Notes: a model not told the origin generated them from the letters alone. Shown: positions 27,516 through 38,136, counted from the first letter of the stretch. The stretch is 58,544 nt of DNA from Lachnospiraceae bacterium (GCA_910575255.1 CAJTEM010000032.1:1-58544); one strand, 5' to 3'. Program-made: numbers and translations.

Positions 27516-30332
27516 TTGAGTAAGATACGGAAAGCCAGACAGTTTATTCAGGAAAATCAATTGAACTTATTTCGGCCAAAAGATATTGCCTTTTTCACGG
27601 GAAAAGCATTAATGAAGCTGGGAGAACGCTCACAAAAGGAAATCGCTGATAAAGAAAATTTACCTTCAGAAGAAAAAACCGAATCAAAATCATGGGAATA
27701 TGATTATTTAATCCAGCAAACAAAGCTGACTAAAGCTCAGGAAGATAAAATGTGGGAAGCTTCCCAGTCTATGTTAAATAAGACACAATTCTCTGTGTTA
27801 CTTATCATAGAAAATCCCTGCAAGCTATATAAAGCTTTCCGAAGGATAAAACATCAGGCATATGAATATTTTGAAATTATTGTTATCGGTTCTGATGAAG
27901 TTCAAGAACAGATTTCTGATAGTGATTTCTATCAGAAGTGTGAATTTTATTCTTCTTTTGATGAGGCTGTCTCTTTCGCCCAAGGTGATTATCTGCTGAT
28001 TTTATTAGAAGAGGACATCATCTATCCAAATACACTATTCGAATTCGCCTTGAAAATCGGTGCTTATGAAAACAAACCGGAAATCGTATTCAGCGATTAT
28101 GATTTCTATGATGACAGAAAACGGAAAGATCCCTGTTATCTTGTAGGAACCGGAATTGCATTAATGCAAAATGGAAATACAGTTTTAAGAGCTGCTGCTG
28201 TATCAAAAACAGCATTTTCCTCTATAAATATTGATGCTGACTTTTCCACAATTGAAGCACGGATTCATGACAAATACTTAAAAATTGCAGAGAAGTTTGA
28301 TTGTTCACATATTGACGGAATATTATTTTCTTTCAACAGACAACTCAGCGAATATACGGAACATGACAAAATCATTACCAAAACCGTACAAAGAAACAAT
28401 TTTGGTAATAATGGAAAAATGATATATCCCATCCATCATAAAAACATTAAGGCCTCCATTATCGTTCCTGTGATTGACTTCGATACGGATATTGTCATAC
28501 GTGAGATTCGGGATAACACACAAAATAAAAATTACGAAATTATATTTGTAGGAAATGTATCTTCCCATTTGGCTGATTGTAGCAGTATTCCTGCTGATGT
28601 AAGCTTAGGGATCAATAAAATGATAAATCAGGCATTAGAATACGTAAATACAGATATTATTGTGATTTTTAATCCTCACTGCCGTATCTGTCAGGATAAT
28701 TGGCTTGATTTATTTATTGCTGAATTAGCAGATGGGAAAACCAGCGCTGTGGTTCCCCTTTCTCTGAACAAACAGGATATTGTCCGCGAATCAGGGGCGT
28801 TTTTAACTGCCAGCTACGATGGATATATCCCTTACTTTTTGGATGTAAAACGATCGGATGAGCATTTTTGTAATCTTATCAATCAAAGACGTGATGTCAT
28901 TGCGCCTTTGGGGCCATGTGTTGCGCTAAAAAAAGAATCTATTCATGATATTGGCGGTTTTGACAGCGATTTATCTTATAGAACAGGACTCATTTCCATA
29001 GGAATCAGGTTGAATCAATCCGGACAAAAAAGTATTTATAATCCTGCGGTAGAAATGATATTTGATTCTTTAATGGAAGATACTGTTCAAGACAAGAAAA
29101 AACTGACAGAGTGTTTCAAAGATTACTATATTTTTGGCGACCCTTATTTTAACAAATATCTGTCAGATGAATATTCCAACCTAGTCCTTAATATGAGACC
29201 TGTACTTCCGTTTTTTACAGGAACGCCATCTCTGTCCAAACGAAATATAGAGAAAATATTACTTATCAAGCCAGATCATATTGGTGATGCTGTATTAAGC
29301 ATTCCTGCTGTACGCATGGTAAGAGAAAAATATCCCAGTGCCCATATTACTATGTTATGCGGTCCCTGGACAAAAAGTCTGTTTGATATGCAGCCGGAAA
29401 TTAATAAAGTAAAAACCTTTGCATTTTTCAGAGAGCAGTCTCAGCATGGGTCCCGGAATCTGGAAAAGCAGGAACTGGATGAGTTGATTCATGACCTTCG
29501 GGAAGAGTGCTATGATCTTACCATCAATTTACGGAGGCACGAAGAAGCAAAGTATGTTGCTTCCCAGTCTTCGGACATATGCCTGTCCTATTCTTCAACA
29601 GCTGAGCAGGATCGGTTCTCTCATCCCGTACCTGCCTTTAAAGATCTTCATCATGTTGACGTGAAATGGAGTATGGCCGACGAGTTGAAAATGCTTGTCA
29701 ATGCGGCTGATTTAGATACCCGTTTTGACCTGCCTTTAACTGTTGACAGTCAAAGTATGATAAGCGCCAGAAAGAAAATGGAAGAAATCAGTTTCTTTCA
29801 ACAGGATCTTCCTCTGGTGGGAATTCATTTGGGAGCCGGACATGAAACCAGGCAATGGGGATATCATCATTTTGCTGAACTTGCTGATCTGATTATTCAA
29901 TATACAGATGCTAATGTTATGTTTTTGGGCGGAAAAGATGATGAGCAATACAATGAAAAAGTTATCAGCCTTATGAAACAAAACAACAGGACAATCTCTG
30001 TTGCCGGATATTTTAACTTAAAGGAATTTATTTATATTCAGGGACAATTGGACTATTTTATTGGAAATAATAGCGGCCCCATGCATGTGGCAGGTATCAT
30101 GGGAACTCCTGCTTTAGGGGTTTTTGCGGATACCTTCAGCGACCAGGGCTGGGGACCATTAGGCAAAAAGTCAATCACCGTAAAGATGATTACAGACTGT
30201 GCTATATGTGACATGGGAAGGCGGAATCAGTGCCCTCATGAAATGATGTGCCTTGAAAAATTATATCCTAAAGATGCCTTTCTCGCATTTTTAAGACTTA
30301 TGCAGGTATATCCAATGAAAAGAGGTGTTTAA
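27516..30332 (+). CDS. Multidomain glycosyltransferase: GT2-like domains plus GT9 (heptosyltransferase-like)
   Basis: A 938-residue protein. Residues 92-280 and 310-520 resemble GT2 domains, but the usual DxD is not clear (LLEEDIIYP, FNPHCR), so one or both may be degenerate. Residues 580-935 are a GT9 domain like ADP-heptose heptosyltransferases (LLIKPDHIGDAVLSIPAVR, GIHLGAGHETRQWG, FIGNNSGPMHVAG). The adjacent hldE gene supports a heptose donor. The start is TTG with AAGGAG 7 bases upstream. No nearby ATG fits. Confidence 0.87.
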   Translation: MSKIRKARQFIQENQLNLFRPKDIAFFTGKALMKLGERSQKEIADKENLPSEEKTESKSWEYDYLIQQTKLTKAQEDKMWEASQSMLNKTQFSVLLIIENPCKLYKAFRRIKHQAYEYFEIIVIGSDEVQEQISDSDFYQKCEFYSSFDEAVSFAQGDYLLILLEEDIIYPNTLFEFALKIGAYENKPEIVFSDYDFYDDRKRKDPCYLVGTGIALMQNGNTVLRAAAVSKTAFSSINIDADFSTIEARIHDKYLKIAEKFDCSHIDGILFSFNRQLSEYTEHDKIITKTVQRNNFGNNGKMIYPIHHKNIKASIIVPVIDFDTDIVIREIRDNTQNKNYEIIFVGNVSSHLADCSSIPADVSLGINKMINQALEYVNTDIIVIFNPHCRICQDNWLDLFIAELADGKTSAVVPLSLNKQDIVRESGAFLTASYDGYIPYFLDVKRSDEHFCNLINQRRDVIAPLGPCVALKKESIHDIGGFDSDLSYRTGLISIGIRLNQSGQKSIYNPAVEMIFDSLMEDTVQDKKKLTECFKDYYIFGDPYFNKYLSDEYSNLVLNMRPVLPFFTGTPSLSKRNIEKILLIKPDHIGDAVLSIPAVRMVREKYPSAHITMLCGPWTKSLFDMQPEINKVKTFAFFREQSQHGSRNLEKQELDELIHDLREECYDLTINLRRHEEAKYVASQSSDICLSYSSTAEQDRFSHPVPAFKDLHHVDVKWSMADELKMLVNAADLDTRFDLPLTVDSQSMISARKKMEEISFFQQDLPLVGIHLGAGHETRQWGYHHFAELADLIIQYTDANVMFLGGKDDEQYNEKVISLMKQNNRTISVAGYFNLKEFIYIQGQLDYFIGNNSGPMHVAGIMGTPALGVFADTFSDQGWGPLGKKSITVKMITDCAICDMGRRNQCPHEMMCLEKLYPKDAFLAFLRLMQVYPMKRGV

Positions 30333-30339
30333 AACCAAA

Positions 30340-31752
30340 ATGGAATTTAAAAAATGCAATATATTGATTTACGGTGATTTTATGGTGGATAAATATATTT
30401 CCGGAGAAGTAGCAAGAATATCTCCGGAAGCTCCGGTTCCTGTTTTAAAAGTAATTTCTACAGATTTAAAATTAGGCGGTGCCGGAAATGTGGCAAATAA
30501 TATTGCTTCTCTTGGCGGAACACCCTATGTTATGTCTGTCTCCGGAAATGACGAAGATGGCCATTGGTTGAAAAAACAGCTGGAAAGGATCGGATGTAAT
30601 ACCGCATACTTTGAATTATCTGACCAAATAGACACCATTTGTAAGACCAGAGTAGTCTCAAGAGGACAGCAATTTATTCGAATTGATAAAGAACAGCCTA
30701 TTGTTCACTCACCAATAAATTTAACAAAATTGCAGAATAATCTGACACAAATTATAAGACAAATGGACGCGATTATCATATCTGATTATGGTAAGGGTAT
30801 GGCAGACTATGCTTCTGCTTCAGCCATTATCAATATGGCTCGGCAATATGATATACCTATTGTTGTTGACCCGAAAGGGAATGACTATTCAAAATATACG
30901 GGAGCTACCATATGCACTCCTAATATGAAGGAGCTGATGGATGCTGTTGGCCATACAGTTCAGTCAGAAGAGGAGATCTTGTCAGAAGGTCATAATCTGG
31001 TCAAAAGCTTAAATTTAAAATATTTACTGCTCACACGATCAGAAAAAGGATTATCTCTGTTTGAGAAAAACCGAATGGAAAAAAGGGATTTCCCGGCTGT
31101 TCCTAAAGAGGTTATTGATGTTACCGGTGCCGGAGATACTGTTGTCAGTGTAATTGCCATGGGGTTAGGCAGTAAAATTGACATAGAAATGATTTGTAAG
31201 TTAGCTAATAAAGCTGCTTCAATTGCAATATCAAGATTTGGAACAACAGCAATAACTCACAATGAGCTGTTTTCTGATACACAGGAAAAGCCGGAAAGAA
31301 AAATCCTTTCCCAATGTGAAGCCCTTCCTGTTATAAAAAAGTTGAAGGAGAAGGGAAAGAAAATCGTATTTACCAATGGTTGTTTTGACCTTATCCATGC
31401 AGGACATCTGGAAAGTCTGCAGGCAGCCAAAAAATTAGGTGATATTCTCATAGTTGGGCTTAACAGCGATAATTCAATTCAAGCTTTAAAGGGTTCTGAG
31501 CGGCCTGTAATCAAAGAGAACGACAGAGCATCTATGCTTGCAGGCTTGTCCTGCGTTAATTATGTAATTGTTTTTGACGAGCTAACGCCGGAGTGTCTGA
31601 TCCGGGAGCTACATCCTAATATTCTGGTAAAAGGTGTTGACTGGAAAAATAAACCCGTAGCTGGCAGTGAGTTTGTAGATCGAGTGGAGTTTATTAACTT
31701 AAAGGAAGGGCTCTCAACTACAAAAATCATTGAACGAATAAAAGCATTGTAA
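30340..31752 (+). CDS. hldE: Bifunctional heptose 7-phosphate kinase / heptose 1-phosphate adenylyltransferase
   Basis: A 470-residue two-domain enzyme. The N-terminal PfkB-type kinase shows ISPEAPVPV, KLGGAGNVANN and DVTGAGDT. The C-terminal nucleotidyltransferase begins with FTNGCFDLIHAGH, holding the HxGH motif. HldE makes ADP-glycero-manno-heptose from heptose 7-phosphate, together with GmhA, GmhB and HldD, none of which is in the window. It follows the GT9-containing gene with a 7-base gap, so a heptose-bearing surface glycan is likely. I chose the ATG at 30340 over a GTG at 30325 because it directly precedes the conserved domain. Confidence 0.93.
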   Translation: MEFKKCNILIYGDFMVDKYISGEVARISPEAPVPVLKVISTDLKLGGAGNVANNIASLGGTPYVMSVSGNDEDGHWLKKQLERIGCNTAYFELSDQIDTICKTRVVSRGQQFIRIDKEQPIVHSPINLTKLQNNLTQIIRQMDAIIISDYGKGMADYASASAIINMARQYDIPIVVDPKGNDYSKYTGATICTPNMKELMDAVGHTVQSEEEILSEGHNLVKSLNLKYLLLTRSEKGLSLFEKNRMEKRDFPAVPKEVIDVTGAGDTVVSVIAMGLGSKIDIEMICKLANKAASIAISRFGTTAITHNELFSDTQEKPERKILSQCEALPVIKKLKEKGKKIVFTNGCFDLIHAGHLESLQAAKKLGDILIVGLNSDNSIQALKGSERPVIKENDRASMLAGLSCVNYVIVFDELTPECLIRELHPNILVKGVDWKNKPVAGSEFVDRVEFINLKEGLSTTKIIERIKAL

Positions 31753-31794
31753 AAACATTGCCACCTTTTTTACAAATATCCAGAAGGAGTTTTC

Positions 31795-33347
31795 ATGAAA
31801 TTCAATGTGATTTGTGACACACTTTTAATCGCCTTATTTGGATCGGCAATCTGTCTCCCGCTTGTTAAGGCAGATTTTCGCGGGGGGGGTGTTCGCCTGC
31901 AGAAAACCGGTATCTTTCAGAATTTCCGGAAATATTTGATGACAGCCAGGAATTCAGAGGCGATGTTCTAAAAGATGAGTTTGAAGAATGGATTAATGAT
32001 AATGCATTTGGAAGGGAATTTTTCTATACGGTAAATACTAAATTAAATTTAAAGCTGTTTAACCTTCATAACACTGATGAAATCCTTTACGGCAAGGATC
32101 GATGGATTTATCTGATGGTTGACCACAATATAGAACGCATACAAAATGCAGACAGCTTGCAGGGAGAAAAAAGAATTCTGTTAGAAAATAACATCAACAA
32201 GATCTCAAAAATAATACAGGAACGTGTTGGCTGTTACTTCCAGGTAAATGTCTTTCCTTGTAAATCTGATATTTATCCGGAATACCTGCCCTCTGTTTTA
32301 AAAAAGGTATCTCAGGAAAGCTCTTTGGATATGTATACAGATCTTTCCCGTAAAACAGCAGCTGATATAAATGTTCTTTATGATACTATGATCGAGCACA
32401 AACAGGATGGCCCACTGATCTATTATAAAGCAACTGACACAAATCATTGGAATCATCTTGGTGCATACTATGGCTATTTAGAAATAATGAATCAGATCAA
32501 AGAAAAAATTCCATCCATAAAAATTCTTTCATTTGATGACTTTATTGTTTCGGAAAAACAAGTGGATACTACTATAGCCGGAGAATACTTCACTTCTGAA
32601 ACAGACTTTAACTTTGAGCTTAAAGACAAAAGAACAGCACAGGAAGATAAGAATCATTTTAATGAAATAGGCTTTTTTTCTGCAGATACCTGGAACAGCT
32701 ATAACTATTATAAAAATGAAAACCAAAGCCTGCCAAAAGCAATTATTATCGGTGATTCCTACACCTGGATGTTTATGCTTCCCAATCTGGCAGAAAGCTT
32801 TTCCGAGTTATATTTTATTCATGCCGGAGGAGATAAAAATCATTTGAATAATATTCTGAATTTCATTTCTCCGGATATTATTCTTGTCAATGGTTTGACT
32901 GAAACAGTTACCGATTTTTTTATGAATTTTAACACTGATAAAATAGATTTAAAGCTACCGTCAAGAACACTGGATTTCAAAGAGCAGTCCTATGCATTTC
33001 TCGATTACATTAATGATGAAGCGATACAAAATAATAATCCTGACTTATTTGTGAATCCGGATGCCGCCTGTATCACTTTGCATGGCTGGGGAATCGATGT
33101 CCTGCAAAACCAGTTGGCTTCTTCTGTTATTGTAGAGGTAGGTGATCATATATACTATGGCAATTACGGAAATGACAGACAGATTGTTGCTGATTATTTT
33201 TCTAATCAGCAATTACTCAAATCGGGATTTGATGTGGCAATTGATACGAAACAGGCGCTAAAAGCCGGTGGTTTTAAGCTTCATATTATATCAAATGACG
33301 GAACCTACGAATATCCTCCGATTTCGTTTAATGTTTATGCAAAATAA
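31795..33347 (+). CDS. AlgX/AlgJ-like SGNH O-acetylation protein, frame-broken at a G8 run (phase OFF)
   Basis: AGAAGGAG stands 5 bases before the ATG at 31795. The first frame gives a short membrane anchor and ends in a TAA at 31969-31971. The rest of the protein continues in another frame. One extra G in the run at 31882-31889 joins them into 517 residues. The joined sequence (GGGCSPAENRYL) aligns with GGGISNSENRRL of the next gene. The SGNH-type sites are IGDSYTW and DTNHWNHLGAY. Relatives act with MBOAT proteins in acylating exported polysaccharide, and an MBOAT gene lies two genes downstream. About 130 C-terminal residues are extra compared with the paralogue. Confidence 0.85.
31882..31889 (+). 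repeat. Poly-G run of 8, gene out of frame (G9 restores)
   Basis: The run follows CGC at codon 29 of the AlgX-like gene. G8 leads to early termination. G9 gives the frame supported by the paralogue. Confidence 0.9.
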
Positions 33348-33382
33348 GTTATTAGGATACGTCCTGTAAATAAATACAGGAA

Positions 33383-34597
33383 ATGAAAGGAATTAAATCA
33401 GTTATGGACAAAACATGCCCCATTAATACACTATTTGATAAATTGCTTATAGTTGGTTTTTCTGCTATTATATCAATTCCCTTTATATTCGCTGATAAAA
33501 TGGGGGGGGGTATTTCCAATTCGGAAAATCGCCGTCTTGCCATGATGCCCTTTGTTAACGAAAACCATGAGCTTATTCCTGACTTGGAATTTTCAGAATT
33601 ACAGGAAAGAACAGAGCAATGGATTGACGATAATGCCTATGGAAGAGATTATTTTTATGATTTAATGCTGAAGGCAAACTATTATCTTTTTGACGTTGTT
33701 GAAAAAAAGGATCTTTTGCTTGGGGATGATAACTGGACATTTTATTATAATAGTGACATTATTAAGGATTTTCAGCACAATAATATTCCATCGCAGGAAA
33801 CCTTGAATGGATGGGTCAATAGTTTTAAACAAATATCGAATTATTATGAGGAAAAAGATATTAAATTTATGGGTATTTTTCTCCCTGACAAAAAAACGGT
33901 ATATAAAGAGTACTATCCAAAGGGAATCCAGGAGATACAACATCAAAGCCGAAGCGATTTACTGCGAGAGAAATTTCAAGAGGCTAATGTAAACTTTTAC
34001 TTTGCAGAAGATGATCTTATTCATGCAAAGGGAAAACGCCTTTTGTATTCAAAAACTTTTGATTCTGCGCACTGGAATTCTTATGGGGCTTTTGTTGGCT
34101 ATCAAAATTTTATGAGAGAGGTAAAAAAATACTTTCCAAACATAAAGGTTGTTGACGAAAGTGATTTCATCATTAATGAATATCCAATTGATGAAAAATA
34201 TCTGGGAATCCTCCAGTCTGATGAAGTTTTGTATGAATTTGTGCCTAATGCAGCATCAAAAAATATCACTGAGGATATCGAGTTTTTTAATGATTTTCCC
34301 AACCTTTATTATGAAGGGCGTCCGGAAGTGATAAAAAAGAGATTTATTAACCCGGATAAGCAACTGCCAAAAGCTGTTTTTTGTGGCGATAGTATGGCAT
34401 ATGATTATCTGTTTCCTTTTTTAAGAGAGAGTTTTAGTGAACTGACATTTGTTCATACAAATGAATTTGATAAAGCAAAGGATCTTATTGAAAAAGCAGA
34501 TCCAGATATCATTCTATATGAATGTGTTGAGAGGATGTTTGATGCAAGCATTATTCGCGTTGAAGATTTCGCTGAAAATTTAGCGAGTGGAATGTAA
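33383..34597 (+). CDS. AlgX/AlgJ-like SGNH O-acetylation protein, phase ON
   Basis: A 404-residue paralogue of the preceding gene with an N-terminal membrane anchor, DSAHWNSYGAF and CGDSMAYDY as likely catalytic segments. It lacks the last 130 residues of the first copy. A G9 run encodes the Gly-Gly-Gly just after the anchor and keeps the frame open. Together with the MBOAT protein it probably transfers acetyl or another acyl group to glycan outside the membrane. The start may be 33383 or the ATG at 33404, since neither has an ideal ribosome site. Confidence 0.85.
   Translation: MKGIKSVMDKTCPINTLFDKLLIVGFSAIISIPFIFADKMGGGISNSENRRLAMMPFVNENHELIPDLEFSELQERTEQWIDDNAYGRDYFYDLMLKANYYLFDVVEKKDLLLGDDNWTFYYNSDIIKDFQHNNIPSQETLNGWVNSFKQISNYYEEKDIKFMGIFLPDKKTVYKEYYPKGIQEIQHQSRSDLLREKFQEANVNFYFAEDDLIHAKGKRLLYSKTFDSAHWNSYGAFVGYQNFMREVKKYFPNIKVVDESDFIINEYPIDEKYLGILQSDEVLYEFVPNAASKNITEDIEFFNDFPNLYYEGRPEVIKKRFINPDKQLPKAVFCGDSMAYDYLFPFLRESFSELTFVHTNEFDKAKDLIEKADPDIILYECVERMFDASIIRVEDFAENLASGM
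33502..33510 (+). repeat. Poly-G run of 9, in frame
   Basis: It reads ATG GGG GGG GGT and lies at the same place, right after the membrane anchor, as the G8 run in the upstream paralogue. Confidence 0.9.
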
Positions 34598-34627
34598 GAG
34601 ATATTGCGAGAAGAGAGGATATGAAAA

Positions 34628-36040
34628 ATGGTTTTTTCATCATCAATTTTTTTATTTATATTTTTGCCTTTCGTTTTGATTGGTTACTTTTTAATCAGAG
34701 ATAACTTGAAAAATTTATTTCTGATGGCAATGTCGTTAATTTTTTATGCCTGGGGAGAACCGCGTTTTGTCTTAATAATGATTTTGTCCATTCTTTTAAA
34801 CTATTTTCTGACAATTGCAGCCACCTGGTCCAGAGAACATATGGGAAATCATTGGGGTAATCTCATTTTTGCTTTCACCATAATCTGCAACCTGGGGATT
34901 TTATTTTATTTTAAATATTTTGATTTCTTTTTAAGCTCTTTGAATACTTTTATCGGGACAAGCCTTCCGCTCAGGGAAATTGTATTGCCTATCGGTATAT
35001 CATTTTTTACTTTTCAGGGAATGAGCTATGTGATTGACGCTTATACCGGAAAAGTTCCTGTACAAAAAAAACTGTTAAATATTGCATTATATATTTCAAT
35101 GTTTCCCCAATTAATAGCTGGACCAATTGTGAGATATATTGATGTAAATGAGCAGATAGACCAAAGAAAGGTATCTATAACAACTTGTGCACAAGGTATC
35201 CGTCGTTTTTCTGTCGGCTTGGCAAAAAAAGCTATTATTGCTAATCAGATGGCATTTGTGGCAGATTCCATTTTTAACCTCCCGGCAGAGTCACACTTAG
35301 CATCCGTAGCGTGGGTTGGAAGTATCAGTTATGCATTGCAAATCTATTTTGATTTTAGCGGTTATAGCGATATGGCCATTGGTTTGGGGAAATTATTTGG
35401 ATTTGATTTTTTAGAAAACTTCAATTATCCTTATATTTCCCAAAATATTACAGAGTTTTGGCGAAGATGGCACATCTCTCTGTCTTCCTGGTTTAGGGAT
35501 TATCTCTATATACCGCTTGGCGGTAACAGACGAGGCAATGTGTATTTACATCTATGGATTGTATTTTTAGCAACAGGGCTTTGGCATGGCGCATCATGGA
35601 ATTTTATCATATGGGGAATTTGGCATGGATTCTTTATTTTTGTTGAACGTTTGATACGAAATAAAGGAATCCAGCTTCCCTTTCCGACAGGCGTTAAGTG
35701 GATATATACTATGTCTGTTGTACTGATTGGCTGGGTTTTCTTCCGGGCAGAAAATCTGGAATATGCAATAAAATATCTCGGTGTTATGTTTGGAATGGTA
35801 TCGCCTCAAAATGTGGGATTTACCTTGGCATGGTATTTGAACAAAAAGGTGATTTTTATCATTATCGTTGCTGTTTTTGCATCCATTCCGTATAAAAATA
35901 TACCCTGTATATCTAATTGCCATATTTCCCCGAATTTAAAGATAGTGGCAAAGAATATCCTGACTTTCTTTTTGCTGATTTTATCCATTATGTTTGTTAT
36001 GACATCAACTTATAATCCATTTATTTATTTTAGGTTTTAG
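34628..36040 (+). CDS. MBOAT family O-acyltransferase (AlgI/DltB-like)
   Basis: A 470-residue membrane protein with about ten helices. It carries the MBOAT signature WRRWHISLSSW (His282) and the invariant histidine in LWHGASW (His320). These proteins bring an activated acyl group across the membrane for transfer to exported polysaccharide, usually with an AlgX/AlgJ or DltD-like partner. The two AlgX-like genes immediately upstream are the obvious partners. The start has GAGAGG about 10 bases upstream. Confidence 0.93.
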   Translation: MVFSSSIFLFIFLPFVLIGYFLIRDNLKNLFLMAMSLIFYAWGEPRFVLIMILSILLNYFLTIAATWSREHMGNHWGNLIFAFTIICNLGILFYFKYFDFFLSSLNTFIGTSLPLREIVLPIGISFFTFQGMSYVIDAYTGKVPVQKKLLNIALYISMFPQLIAGPIVRYIDVNEQIDQRKVSITTCAQGIRRFSVGLAKKAIIANQMAFVADSIFNLPAESHLASVAWVGSISYALQIYFDFSGYSDMAIGLGKLFGFDFLENFNYPYISQNITEFWRRWHISLSSWFRDYLYIPLGGNRRGNVYLHLWIVFLATGLWHGASWNFIIWGIWHGFFIFVERLIRNKGIQLPFPTGVKWIYTMSVVLIGWVFFRAENLEYAIKYLGVMFGMVSPQNVGFTLAWYLNKKVIFIIIVAVFASIPYKNIPCISNCHISPNLKIVAKNILTFFLLILSIMFVMTSTYNPFIYFRF

Positions 36041-36099
36041 TAAATATATTTTGCAAAATAGATTTGAACAATATCTGTTATTGCATTAAGGAGACACTA

Positions 36100-38136
36100 A
36101 TGAAAGACATAACTCGACTTCATTTTTTCAAGCAAAAGAAAATTGAATTAATTCTGGGTATTTGTGCAGGCGCCCTGCTGTTCTTTTTCATATTTGGATT
36201 AGATATTTTAAAATTCACCAACACGGCATGGCTGATAAATGAAGGAAAAGATTTGTCCCAAAGCTATATTGGATGGCTATTTTATAAAAACAATACCTCT
36301 GGTTTTTCTATTGGTGAATTTAATACATTGACATATCCGCAGTCAATTTCGGTAATTTATACAGACTCAATTCCGGTTTTAGAATTATTTTTTAAGTTAT
36401 TCTCGCCTGTGTTGCCCCAAAACTTTCAATTTCATGGTCTTTGGGGACTGCTATGTTTTTGTTTGCAAGGAGCACTTGCCAGTTTATTAATCAGTAAATA
36501 TACAAGTAAAAAGTATTTATGTGTTATTTTGAGTATTCCTTTCGTATTGGCATTTCCTGTACTTACCAAAATTTACTATCACAATTCTCTGGCTGCCCAG
36601 TGGATACTATTATTAGTTTTTAATATTTGGATTTATAAGATTGAACATTACATTTTTAGCTATAAATATATTTTAGGATTTATGGGAATCGGTGCTTTAT
36701 CTGTTTTGATACACGCTTATTATGTCCCTATTTGCGGACTTGTAGTTTTAGGGTTTGCCATAAATATTTTGATCAAATATAAGGATATTAAAGGGTCAGT
36801 ATCGGTTGTCCTTTCCTATTCCATTGGAAGTTTCATTATTATGTTTATTTTAGGCGCATTCAAACCGGTATATGCACTTAATTATAATGAACAGCTTTAC
36901 GATTTGGGCGCTAACTTAAATACCCTGTTCAACTCATGGGGATGTTCTTACTTTCTCAAAGGATTTCCCTGTGCCAGGGTTGGACAGGGTGAAGGAATTG
37001 CATATCTTGGAGCCGGAATGCTGATTATGTTAATTGTCTCCATTCCCATAATGGTATACCGTGCAGCCCGTTTGTTGAAAAAACCTGATAGTTTTGTGAT
37101 ATCGATGATGATCGTTGCTTTAATATCCATCATACTTGCTTTAGGCCCAACCATATCATTTAATGATAAGGAGCTATTTACTATTCCCTATCCCTCGTTT
37201 TTAATAGAAAAATGGTCCATTTTCAGAGCAACAGGACGATTCATAAACGTTCTATTTCTTATTATTTATATCGCAACAATAAAAACAACTTTAAACCTTA
37301 GTATTGATTTAAATATCCCTAAGCATTATGTAGTAACTGGATTTATTTGTTTATGTACGTTTATTCAAGTCATAGATTTGTCGCCTTATTTATTGCAAAA
37401 ATCCGAGCAGTTCAAATACGATCGGGAACTCAATACTTTTATGAAAAGTTCTGCCTGGGATACGTTAGCTGATAGCCATGACCATATTGTTATTATGCCC
37501 TTTGACGAATTTTATAATGATACAAATAAATACTGCTTGGCATATTGGGCTGCGATGAACAATATGACCTTAAATAACTTTTATCTTTCAAGGCAGCTTC
37601 AGGAAGTAGATGATATTGATGAATATAAATTACGGTTTTCGAATGGAAATACAGATGAGAATACCCTTTACATTGTTTACGATATAAAAGAGTTTTTGCA
37701 ATATCCATTGAATTTTTATTATATTGACGGTTATTTTGTGGGGACAAAACAGAATCTGGATATGGAAATAAACCCGATTTCAAAGAGTGACTACAAAATT
37801 GAAATCCCCTGTAATGAATATCTGACAAAAACTCAGAATCAAGCAGATAAATATGTTATCCCCGAAGGCGGCAATATATATGGTCCGTACATTCGGCTTT
37901 TTCCGGGAACTTACCGAGTAAATATAACCGGAGAAAACCTATCTAAGGTTGCTTATGGAGTGTATAAAAGGAATTGTTCAGAAGAAATACCCAAAAAAGA
38001 TATTACTGTAACTGATACAGAAATCATATACGAATTTACTATTGATGAAATAACAGAAGGCATTGAAATGCTTATCGCCAATCTGCAGCAAGAAGACATC
38101 ATTGTCTATAAAAGAAATTTGATTTTTGAACCATAA
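36100..38136 (+). CDS. DUF6311-like polytopic membrane protein, probable GT-C transferase
   Basis: A 678-residue protein with about 12 helices in residues 15-440 and an extracytoplasmic C-terminal part of about 230 residues. The first loop contains KDLSQSYIGWLF (Asp51) and later VIYTDSIPVLELFFK, a pattern I associate with DUF6311 proteins and with GT-C-type enzymes. It is likely an outer-face sugar transferase using a polyprenyl-phosphate donor made by the GT2 gene just downstream. The start at 36100 has AAGGAG 7 bases upstream. Confidence 0.82.
   Translation: MKDITRLHFFKQKKIELILGICAGALLFFFIFGLDILKFTNTAWLINEGKDLSQSYIGWLFYKNNTSGFSIGEFNTLTYPQSISVIYTDSIPVLELFFKLFSPVLPQNFQFHGLWGLLCFCLQGALASLLISKYTSKKYLCVILSIPFVLAFPVLTKIYYHNSLAAQWILLLVFNIWIYKIEHYIFSYKYILGFMGIGALSVLIHAYYVPICGLVVLGFAINILIKYKDIKGSVSVVLSYSIGSFIIMFILGAFKPVYALNYNEQLYDLGANLNTLFNSWGCSYFLKGFPCARVGQGEGIAYLGAGMLIMLIVSIPIMVYRAARLLKKPDSFVISMMIVALISIILALGPTISFNDKELFTIPYPSFLIEKWSIFRATGRFINVLFLIIYIATIKTTLNLSIDLNIPKHYVVTGFICLCTFIQVIDLSPYLLQKSEQFKYDRELNTFMKSSAWDTLADSHDHIVIMPFDEFYNDTNKYCLAYWAAMNNMTLNNFYLSRQLQEVDDIDEYKLRFSNGNTDENTLYIVYDIKEFLQYPLNFYYIDGYFVGTKQNLDMEINPISKSDYKIEIPCNEYLTKTQNQADKYVIPEGGNIYGPYIRLFPGTYRVNITGENLSKVAYGVYKRNCSEEIPKKDITVTDTEIIYEFTIDEITEGIEMLIANLQQEDIIVYKRNLIFEP

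Noticed and set aside
32115-33347. Separate 410-residue protein starting at 32115
   Set aside because: Homology to the next gene extends upstream of this ATG to the G8 run, so it is the body of the gene that starts at 31795.
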